This document shows positions 57,219 through 64,000 of a stretch of 64,000 nucleotides of DNA, piece after piece. This DNA comes from Mucilaginibacter phenanthrenivorans (lineage in GTDB: Bacteria > Bacteroidota > Bacteroidia > Sphingobacteriales > Sphingobacteriaceae): positions 62,001-126,000 of the forward strand of contig NZ_JAHVAP010000012.1 in the NCBI RefSeq assembly GCF_024721155.1, read 5' to 3'. The number at the start of each line of letters is the position of its first letter. Within the stretch, counting starts at the first letter, position 1. Position numbers and translations under genes: made by a program. The notes under the pieces are model-generated. The model was not told where the DNA came from. It ran no database searches and saw only the letters and a program-made list of their open reading frames with translations.

Positions 57219-59873
57219 ATGAAACCGATTTTTTGCCTGTTGGTCACCTGTTTATTGCTATCTCAAAACAGATCTTACGCACAAACCATAGCGCTGACGT
57301 GGAAGCTTTATCCGCAGGAAGAAAACACCTATAGCTTAAAACAACTGTCGGCACCCGGATTAAATACCAACAATTGGGTTAGTGCCGTAGTGCCGGGGAC
57401 TGTCTTTTACGCATACGTAAAAGCCGGGAAAGAAAAGAACCCGGATTACGCTGAAAATATTTATAAGGTTGATAAGGCAAAATATAACCGTCCGTTTTGG
57501 TATCGCACGGAGTTTTCTGCCAAAGGCTTTGCTCCCGGCAAAAGGATCTGGCTCAACTTCAATGGCATTCATAAGATTGGTGAGATTTACCTGAATGGCA
57601 ACCACATCGGCACCATTAAAGGCATTGTTGAACGGGGATTATACGATGTTACGTTCTTACTGAATAAAAAAGCACCGAACGTTATTTTAGTGCTGGTTAC
57701 CCCTCCGCGTAACGACCCGGAACATAATCACCCTTTGGCTAACTGGGAAGCCCCCACTTATATCAGCAGCGCCAGCTGGGATTGGATGCCCGCCGTTCCC
57801 GGTTTAAACAGCGGCATTACGGATACCGTTAGCGTCACCTCGACGGGACCGGTTGCGGTTGCAGATCCCTGGATCCACACCAGCATGCCTGATAAAAACA
57901 CTGCCGATCTAACCGTTAACGTACACCTCAGCAACACATCGCCATCAGCAGTTAGCGGCACGGTTAAGTTTACCATCAATCCCGGCAATATTACCGTTAG
58001 CGGGCCGACGCTGAAGTTAGATGCAGGCAGCAGCCAAACCGTAAATTACGACTGGAAGCAGTTTGCACAGCTGCATATCAAAAACCCTAAGCTATGGTGG
58101 CCAAACGGTTATGGCGGCAAAGCCGACGGCACGCAAAATTTATATACCTGTACCGTTCGTTTTGATGTTAACGGGGTAACAACGTCTGACGTGGTTACCA
58201 AAACATTCGGCATCAGGAAAATCACTTCCGACACTACTTCCCTTAACGGCCCCCTGCGGGTTTATATTAATGATGTGCCGGTATTGCTGAAAGGCGGCAA
58301 CTGGGGTATGAGCGATTATATGCTGAAGGCCCGCGGCAAGGACTATGAAACCCGCATCAGGTTCCATAAGGAAATGAACTTTAACGTGATCAGGAACTGG
58401 ACCGGCGAGGTTACCGATGAAGCATTTTATACCTACTGCGATAAATACGGCATTATGGTTTGGGACGATTTCTGGCTGAACAATTTCGGGCAGATCGACA
58501 GCCTGGAGATCTTTAGGCGCAACGCGATAGAAAAAGTAAAAAAATTAAGGGACCACCCATCGATTATAATATGGTGCGGAGCTAACGAAGGCGTACCCGG
58601 AGGCAATCCAAACGGACCGTTGAACCTCGCTATTAAAAACGCGGTGAAGGATAACGATGGCGAGGACAGGTTATACCTCGCACGTTCAAACGCCGGGGAA
58701 ACCAACCCGAATTTTTCTATCCATGGCGGCAGCCGGGTTTTGTCGGGCAGCGGGCTCTGGAGCAACGCCGATCCTAAAACATATTTTACCGATCCGCACA
58801 ACGGTTACCTGTTCTCTAAAGATTCTTACGGGATGCGCAGCGAGCTGGGTACGGCAACCTTTGTGAACGTGGAAAGCTTCAAAAAATTTATGCCGGCAGA
58901 TTATTGGGTAGCACCAACTCCGGAGGCCGTTAACAGCAAAACCAATATGTGGGCCCGCCACTATTTCAGTACCGACGGCGGCATGGGCGGCGGTTCCGAT
59001 CCTGTAAAATACATCAACACCATTAATAACAGCTACGGGAAGGCAACTTCACTGGAAGACTTTTGTAAGAAGGCCCAAATGCAAAATGTAGAAACGATGA
59101 AAGCCATGTATGAATCATGGAACGATCATATGTGGAAAGATGCTTCCGGCATGCTGATCTGGATGAGCCAATCGGCTTATCCGTCTATGATCTGGCAAAC
59201 GTATGATTACTATTATGACCTTACCGGTGCTTACTTTGGCGCTAAAACGGCCTGTGAACCTGTCCATATCCAATGGAACCCTGCCACCAATTCTGTCAAA
59301 ATAATTAACAACAGGCCTTATGATATTTCAGGGCTAACTGCCGAAGCATCCGTTTACAATATGGACGGTAAAATTGTGCCGGCGTATTCGCTCAAAAATC
59401 AAGTGAGTGTTAGCGCCACATCGGCAACGGAGGTTTTTAAAGTATTTGAAAAAAACGACCTGCCGAAGTTGTCCCCTGTTCATTTCTTAAAGCTGAAGTT
59501 ATTTGACACCAAGGGTAAGCTGCTGTCTGAAAACTTTTACTGGATAGGGAATACCTATTTGGATTATACCGGTTTAAATAAAATGCCTGCCGTCGGTGCA
59601 AGCCTGGCTGTAAGCGCGCCGGTAATATCTACCGCAAAAAATGGCGTTAATAAATTGCTTAAATACGTTATTGTAAATAAGTCGAAAACTACTGCTGCCT
59701 TTGGCATCAGGGCGCAGCTGCTAAATAATGCCGGGGAACAATTGTTGCCTGCAATATACAGCGATGGCTACTTTTCGTTGATGCAGGGGGAAACCAAAAC
59801 ACTTGAAGTTGAAATTGAGCCCAAGTTGTTGAGTAAAGGTTATAAATTACAGGTAAAGGCTTATAATGAATGA
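57219..59873 (+). CDS. GH2 family glycosidase (exo-beta-glucosaminidase or mannosidase-like)
   Basis: The 884-residue secreted protein has a signal peptide ending SYAQ, a jelly-roll sugar-binding domain, an immunoglobulin-like domain and a barrel with acid/base E457 (WCGANEGVPGG) and nucleophile E542 (RSELGTATF). WWPNGYGG is the GH2 block before the barrel. The overall shape and catalytic spacing resemble exo-beta-D-glucosaminidase (CsxA) or beta-mannosidase more than beta-galactosidase. No Sus genes are near. Confidence 0.9.
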   Translation: MKPIFCLLVTCLLLSQNRSYAQTIALTWKLYPQEENTYSLKQLSAPGLNTNNWVSAVVPGTVFYAYVKAGKEKNPDYAENIYKVDKAKYNRPFWYRTEFSAKGFAPGKRIWLNFNGIHKIGEIYLNGNHIGTIKGIVERGLYDVTFLLNKKAPNVILVLVTPPRNDPEHNHPLANWEAPTYISSASWDWMPAVPGLNSGITDTVSVTSTGPVAVADPWIHTSMPDKNTADLTVNVHLSNTSPSAVSGTVKFTINPGNITVSGPTLKLDAGSSQTVNYDWKQFAQLHIKNPKLWWPNGYGGKADGTQNLYTCTVRFDVNGVTTSDVVTKTFGIRKITSDTTSLNGPLRVYINDVPVLLKGGNWGMSDYMLKARGKDYETRIRFHKEMNFNVIRNWTGEVTDEAFYTYCDKYGIMVWDDFWLNNFGQIDSLEIFRRNAIEKVKKLRDHPSIIIWCGANEGVPGGNPNGPLNLAIKNAVKDNDGEDRLYLARSNAGETNPNFSIHGGSRVLSGSGLWSNADPKTYFTDPHNGYLFSKDSYGMRSELGTATFVNVESFKKFMPADYWVAPTPEAVNSKTNMWARHYFSTDGGMGGGSDPVKYINTINNSYGKATSLEDFCKKAQMQNVETMKAMYESWNDHMWKDASGMLIWMSQSAYPSMIWQTYDYYYDLTGAYFGAKTACEPVHIQWNPATNSVKIINNRPYDISGLTAEASVYNMDGKIVPAYSLKNQVSVSATSATEVFKVFEKNDLPKLSPVHFLKLKLFDTKGKLLSENFYWIGNTYLDYTGLNKMPAVGASLAVSAPVISTAKNGVNKLLKYVIVNKSKTTAAFGIRAQLLNNAGEQLLPAIYSDGYFSLMQGETKTLEVEIEPKLLSKGYKLQVKAYNE

Positions 59874-59952
59874 TTGTAAGTGCTTACCTATAAATCTGTC
59901 CGATCCCGACGCCGGGATTTCTGCCAGATAAAAAAGCTATCTTAGAGTTATT

Positions 59953-60225
59953 ATGTCAACACACTCACCTGAAACAATTGTTGCCGCACACAAACATAGT
60001 AGCCTTCATAAAGAAGAACTTCTAAGAAGTTCGGTGTGCGGTTGTTTCTATTGTCTTAAGACTTATCCTCCAACATCAATTGAGGAGTGGGTAGATGAAG
60101 ACAACACAAAAGGCCCAACGGCGCTTTGCCCTATTTGCGGGATTGACTCGGTAATAGGGTCGGCATCCGGCTACCCTGTAACCGATATTCAATTCCTCCA
60201 AGCTATGCATAACTATTGGTTTTAA
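59953..60225 (+). CDS. Small cytoplasmic zinc-binding-type protein
   Basis: The 90-residue protein has two Cys pairs, CGCFYC (49-54 region) and CPIC, that could hold one zinc ion. The pattern SSVCGCFYCLKTY, then PTALCPICGIDSVIGSASGY, is that of a widespread small cytoplasmic family with no known function. It lies 79 bp after the GH2 gene on the same strand but seems unrelated in role. Confidence 0.8.
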   Translation: MSTHSPETIVAAHKHSSLHKEELLRSSVCGCFYCLKTYPPTSIEEWVDEDNTKGPTALCPICGIDSVIGSASGYPVTDIQFLQAMHNYWF

Positions 60226-60320
60226 GGTTAAGACCCCGCAGAATCTCCTGAAAAGGACCTTGCACCGCGTGCCAGGTATACATACGGCTTAATTCATCAC
60301 CAATACATCCTGCAAACCAT

Positions 60321-60348
60321 CGCAGGACCCTCTTTGAGAGGTCCTGCG
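60321..60348. repeat. Palindrome at the end of the truncated YncE-like gene
   Basis: CGCAGGACC(C)TCT and AGAGGTCCTGCG pair around TTG, giving a 12-bp stem with one bulge, and are followed by GGGGACGGG. The element lies 53 bp after the early stop of the YncE-like gene (60401). Confidence 0.75.
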
Positions 60349-60400
60349 GGGACGGGAATCCTTGCTAGGTTTAGGAAAACCGTTCTGCTCTTTTAAGCCT

Positions 60401-60985
60401 TTAAGCCGGGCTTAACGCAACATTCACCCATAGTTTATTTGCTTTGGCATCCAGCTGAAAGGATTCCGGGTGTGCTGTTAAAGGAATGTCGCCTACCTGT
60501 TTATGACTTCCCGCGTCAATAATAGCAATACCGCCGCTGCCATAACCCACGTAGATTTTATCAGCTTCGGCATCATAGCGCACATCATCAGCATCATCGG
60601 CCAATTTGATGCTGCCTGTTTTCTTTAAACTGAGGGCATTATAAAAACCGCATTCGCCTGTGCCGCCATTGGCGATAAAGATTTCCTGGTGTTTTTCGAT
60701 ATAAGCTACACCCTGCGGCTCATCCAATCCTTTAATACTTCCGGTTACCCTTCCGCTTTTCAAATCGACTATTTCCAGCGTGTTATTACCCAAAGCAGCC
60801 ACATACACAATTTGATCTTTGATATTTATATCAATATGATCGATACGTCCCTTTACGTGAGGTAAGGCAATTTCCTTTTGCAGCGTAAAGAATTGTTTGC
60901 CGCTTTCCTGCGCCTGGCAACCGGTAAAAGATATTAACCCAGTAAACAGCAGGGTTAATGTTTTATAAGTGGCTTTTAACATCAT
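60401..60985 (-). CDS. YncE-like beta-propeller lipoprotein, 3'-truncated
   Basis: The 194-residue protein has a lipobox (SFTGC) and propeller blades of the YncE type (HVKGRIDHIDINIKDQIVYV, ALGNNTLEIVDLKSGRV, IFIANGGTGECGFYNA, IYVGYGSGGIAIID). Homologues run to about 320-340 residues; this one stops after KLWVNVALSPA, in mid-propeller, and the downstream DNA does not continue the fold in any frame. It is probably a remnant that may still be secreted. It lies 58 bp downstream of the TonB receptor gene. Confidence 0.75.
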   Translation of the reverse strand: MMLKATYKTLTLLFTGLISFTGCQAQESGKQFFTLQKEIALPHVKGRIDHIDINIKDQIVYVAALGNNTLEIVDLKSGRVTGSIKGLDEPQGVAYIEKHQEIFIANGGTGECGFYNALSLKKTGSIKLADDADDVRYDAEADKIYVGYGSGGIAIIDAGSHKQVGDIPLTAHPESFQLDAKANKLWVNVALSPA

Positions 60986-61043
60986 CGCATTTAGAAATTT
61001 AATAACCGAATTTAGGGTTAGTTTCTGTTATCATACTGTAGCG

Positions 61044-63221
61044 TTAATTTAAAATCTTTATCCTGATACCTGCATTCACCACTACACCATCTAACGGCGC
61101 GTATATATCCTTAAAATCCGGGTTGGTGATACTACCGGTATAAATGCGGCCCCATTTGGTTTGCCTTTGGTCAGTCAGGTTCTCCGCATTCACAAAAATA
61201 TCGAGGCGCTTCCACATTTTTTGAACCAGCAAACCGAAAGTGATATAACCTTTGCCGGTCGTGCCGTCGCTTAACAGTTGCGGCCCGGTATAAAAGCTTT
61301 CAGCACCAAAGCGGAAGCTTCCTTCAATTTCATAAGTCGAATCAAAGCTGAATTGATGCTTCGGCGTCAGGGGCTGTGTCCCCGTTATCCCGCCAAAATA
61401 TTGTTTGGTATCTGTGTAGGTATAACCCAGGTAAAACACCAGTTCATCCATCACCAACTTAATATTAGTTTCAGCCCCCTTTGAAAGTAAATGGCCGGGT
61501 GCATTCACGAAGGTATTATTTTGCAGGATCAGGGGTCGGTCAACTCTCGTCGAAAAGAACAATTGGTTGATATTGATCAACGCTTCATCGCCTAATGCGC
61601 TATGGTAGTTGAGATCGCCGTTTAAACCATAAGATTGCTCAGCCTGGGTATTACCGATATTTAAGGGCTGGATATGCTGGTAACCGTCCTGTTCACTTTC
61701 ATCATTAAACAGCGTTGGCATCTTATAGCCTAATCCACCGCCAATGCGGCTGGTCAGGTGTTCAGTGAGTTTAAACAGGGCATTTAGCCGCGGTAAGATA
61801 AAAAGGCCGTTCGACGGTTTAGCCGGTGCAGGCGTATTATCATCTACCCGCAGGCCGCCTTCTAATGAAAACCAATTGGTAGCTTTATACGTATTTTGTA
61901 CAAAAGCGCCAATGGTGGTCAAATTGTAGTTCAGGCTGTTTTGAGGCGGTTCAGCCGTAAAATTATCCGTGAGTAAATTAGCACCGGCAACCCACGATGC
62001 TTTTTCGCCGTTGTGCACATAATTTACTTCACTAAAAGAAGAAACCTGCCTGCCCTTGAAATCAAACCCGGGCTCGCTTAACTGCCGGTTGAAGAAACCG
62101 ACGGTGTTTTTAAAGTTGATCCGACTTTTGTCATCTATTTTATGGGTAAAGGATAATTGCGTTGAAAAGCGGAAAGTTTTATTGCGCTCGAAATATTGAT
62201 GAACATTATCAGCGTTACCGGCTATGACCTGCATATCGCCACCTAACCGGTTCTCATAAGTAGTATTTACCCCAAACCAGCCGGAATTATGGTCGTCCAT
62301 ATATAAAAACATCTTAGGGTTGACGGTAAAGCGATTGGTTTGCGGAATTGCCGATAACCCGGTATTTGACGGGTCATAAGCCCCGTTATAGTTATAGGAG
62401 CCGAATATGGTTGTCCCGATATGCTGCCATTTCTGGCTGTAGAAAACACTGGCATCCGTGCCTTTGGCGGTTGTGCCGTTTAACAGCATCGTTAACTCCG
62501 GCTCTTTTTCCGGCACCTTGCCGATCAGGTTTACCAATCCGGCGATTGCGCCGCCACCATAAAGCGTGGACGCAGAACCTTTGATAAATTCTACCTGTCT
62601 CAAATCCAGCGGACTGATCTGCAATAAACTTAAGTTACCAGAGTAGCCGGAATAAAGCGGCATCCCATCCTGTAATAATTGGGTATAGCGGCTGTCCAAC
62701 CCCTGGATGCGAAAACTGGCGGTCCCGCTTACCGCCGAGGTTTGCTGTACATGGATGCCCGTGGTTTCGCCAAGCAACATTTTTATGTCGCCCGGCCGCA
62801 TCGTGCTTTTTTCATCCAGTTCTTCTAAAGGCAGGGCTTCTATCCGGGTTGGGATATCGCGCAGGTTCTGATCAGTACGGGTGGTTTGAACGACGACCTC
62901 TGCCAGTTCACCCGTTGAAGGTTCTAAACTGATCTCCAGGATTTGCTCCGGGGCTTTCTGTGGAAAGGCGTAAACCATTTCGCGTTTGACGAAACCTACA
63001 TAAGTGATCTCCATCTCAAATTTGCCATTAGGAATATTGGGTATTGTAATTAAACCGCTGGTATCGGCACTGGCTGATATTTTCAGGTCGGGTATATTTG
63101 CAGTCGCGCCTTTCAGCGCGGCTTTAGTTTGATAGTTAAATACTTTTGCTTTAAAGGTGTTTTGTGCCATTAGGCCACAATAAAGCAGCATAACAGGCAG
63201 CAGCATGAAAATCCTTTTCAT
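61044..63221 (-). CDS. TonB-dependent receptor
   Basis: The 725-residue protein has a signal peptide ending LMAQ, an N-terminal carboxypeptidase-regulatory-like beta domain (20-105), a plug (DIPTRIEALPLEELDEKSTM, GSASTLYGGGAIAGLVNLIG) and a 22-strand barrel with a TonB-type terminal strand ending VNAGIRIKILN. It imports a ligand across the outer membrane using TonB energy. The 135-codon-class secreted protein and YncE-like lipoprotein in the same row, and the divergent ChrB gene, suggest metal-related transport, but the ligand is not visible. Confidence 0.94.
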   Translation of the reverse strand: MKRIFMLLPVMLLYCGLMAQNTFKAKVFNYQTKAALKGATANIPDLKISASADTSGLITIPNIPNGKFEMEITYVGFVKREMVYAFPQKAPEQILEISLEPSTGELAEVVVQTTRTDQNLRDIPTRIEALPLEELDEKSTMRPGDIKMLLGETTGIHVQQTSAVSGTASFRIQGLDSRYTQLLQDGMPLYSGYSGNLSLLQISPLDLRQVEFIKGSASTLYGGGAIAGLVNLIGKVPEKEPELTMLLNGTTAKGTDASVFYSQKWQHIGTTIFGSYNYNGAYDPSNTGLSAIPQTNRFTVNPKMFLYMDDHNSGWFGVNTTYENRLGGDMQVIAGNADNVHQYFERNKTFRFSTQLSFTHKIDDKSRINFKNTVGFFNRQLSEPGFDFKGRQVSSFSEVNYVHNGEKASWVAGANLLTDNFTAEPPQNSLNYNLTTIGAFVQNTYKATNWFSLEGGLRVDDNTPAPAKPSNGLFILPRLNALFKLTEHLTSRIGGGLGYKMPTLFNDESEQDGYQHIQPLNIGNTQAEQSYGLNGDLNYHSALGDEALININQLFFSTRVDRPLILQNNTFVNAPGHLLSKGAETNIKLVMDELVFYLGYTYTDTKQYFGGITGTQPLTPKHQFSFDSTYEIEGSFRFGAESFYTGPQLLSDGTTGKGYITFGLLVQKMWKRLDIFVNAENLTDQRQTKWGRIYTGSITNPDFKDIYAPLDGVVVNAGIRIKILN

Positions 63222-63300
63222 GGATATAAGAATAATAGCCTGGGCTAAAGCCCCGGGCAGATGAATAATGGACTAAGAAGTTTTAATTGGGAAATTAAAA

Positions 63301-63699
63301 TCAGGCGAGCGGTGGCCTGAATAGTTCATTACGATAATCGGAGGTATAAAAATTGGGTAGGAATGCAGGATGTTCCAGGTCAACCGCAGGCCTATCCAGC
63401 AGTCTGATCTGGCTATGCGAAAAAACAATATTCAACGGGCTGGCCTGGTGCTGGAACTGTACATCGCAACCTTTTGCCGGTGTCTTGTCATGCTCGTTAT
63501 GGCCGAAAAGATCCTTGCCGTGCATGAGGTAATCGCCAATAAAATCAATAACGCCTACCTCTTCCGCAGAAGTGATGAGGGTATAATTATGATACATTTT
63601 CGGAATATCGCGCAATAAAGAAAAATCACCTAAAGGCAGGATCAGGCTGCCGGTTAAAAACAGGCTTGCCAAAAAACAACAGGTGATTCTTTTGAACAT
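63301..63699 (-). CDS. Small secreted protein upstream of the TonB receptor
   Basis: From ATG 63699 the protein has 132 residues; a TTG-started form adds three. An N-terminal helix (about 5-25) is a signal peptide or anchor. The mature part has several His residues (YLMHGKDLFGHNEHDKTP, VQFQHQ, FSHSQI) that could bind a metal. No family was recognised. Its place as first gene before the TonB receptor suggests a shared role. Confidence 0.65.
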   Translation of the reverse strand: MFKRITCCFLASLFLTGSLILPLGDFSLLRDIPKMYHNYTLITSAEEVGVIDFIGDYLMHGKDLFGHNEHDKTPAKGCDVQFQHQASPLNIVFSHSQIRLLDRPAVDLEHPAFLPNFYTSDYRNELFRPPLA

Positions 63700-63779
63700 T
63701 GCTAACAAAGATAACCAAAGCGTGGTATGTACTGCATAGTAGCTACTTAAATTATTATAAATCCTAACTTTAGATACCT

Positions 63780-64000
63780 ATGAAATGGATTACCCGTGAA
63801 CATCCCAAAATTGACCGAATTGCCTGCCCATGGCTGATCAAACGATTTATTGATGCCGATGCTGAAATTATTTATGTGCCATTTGAAGATGTGATCAGCA
63901 AAGCGGAGGAATTAGGGGCGATCCCTTTTGACCTGCCGGATGTGGAATACACGCATTATGATGACCAGTGCAGTTTCGACTATTTCATCAAAAAACATCA
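63780..64000 (+). CDS. ChrB-like chromate resistance protein (3' end beyond window)
   Basis: The reading frame from ATG 63780 is open to the window edge (73 codons). It starts WITREHPKIDRIACPWLIKR, followed by FIDADAEIIYVPFEDV and YDDQCSFDYFIKKH. This matches the C-terminal (Chrome_Resist) domain of ChrB, here forming the start of the protein. ChrB-type proteins are linked to chromate sensing or reduction. Whether a ChrA transporter follows cannot be seen. It diverges from the secreted protein and TonB receptor row with an 80-bp gap. Confidence 0.85.
   Translation, partial: MKWITREHPKIDRIACPWLIKRFIDADAEIIYVPFEDVISKAEELGAIPFDLPDVEYTHYDDQCSFDYFIKKH

Overview
The window looks like chromosomal DNA of a Bacteroidota species in the Sphingobacteriaceae, close to Mucilaginibacter or Pedobacter. 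The evidence is the gene content (GltX, FtsH with RsfS, Omp85, a DUF4175-type giant protein, a TonB receptor, GH31 and GH2 enzymes, lipoproteins with SxC/AxC-type lipoboxes), the near absence of Shine-Dalgarno sites, several exact matches to the Bacteroidota promoter box TAnnTTTG, and palindromic repeat families typical of this group. No rRNA, CRISPR array, transposase or integrase was seen. One tRNA gene, tRNA-Pro(GGG), lies at 49592-49665.

Layout. 1-5.6 kb: an L,D-transpeptidase cut by the left edge, a SHOCT protein, a single-domain response regulator, and an AraC regulator followed by an Old Yellow Enzyme and an esterase. 5.8-25 kb: mostly housekeeping (gltX, a LUD-domain protein, ftsH-rsfS, birA, a DsbD-like system split over three genes with a duplicated N-terminal domain, pfkA, an amine oxidase-like flavoprotein, peptidase, esterase, SirB1-like protein, methyltransferase, exonuclease, Omp85 barrel, MscS channel, GPx, ybeY). 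25-37 kb: a DUF4175 giant protein with an anti-sigma kinase and YbeY, a MauG-type di-haem peroxidase, a phosphoesterase lipoprotein, marR-MFS, and an ECF sigma factor with a membrane-spanning barrel partner. 37-49.6 kb: an accessory stretch, visibly richer in A+T and rich in repeats, holding orphan genes, a secreted nuclease and a possible two-gene defence module (a TIGR04141/DUF6119-like protein plus an HEPN-like protein). 49.6-64 kb: tRNA-Pro with degenerate copies of its 3' end further on, GH31, ppk1, an ArsR-SRPBCC pair, a membrane protein, GH2, and a TonB receptor locus facing a ChrB-like gene cut by the right edge.

Most notable signals. (i) A repeat of about 115-155 bp occurs four times at 45.7-49.35 kb, with single orphan genes between copies. 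(ii) A second set of paired flanking repeats at 39.16-41.2 kb encloses two unrelated genes; one of these repeats carries a hairpin conserved by compensatory change. (iii) Arrays of a 7-bp unit (AGTCNNA-like) occur between genes and also inside the gltX reading frame. (iv) The arsR promoter -7 box sits exactly between two 16-bp inverted-repeat arms. (v) marR has palindromes on both sides of its promoter. Function calls are made from sequence reading alone; no database search or folding program was run.
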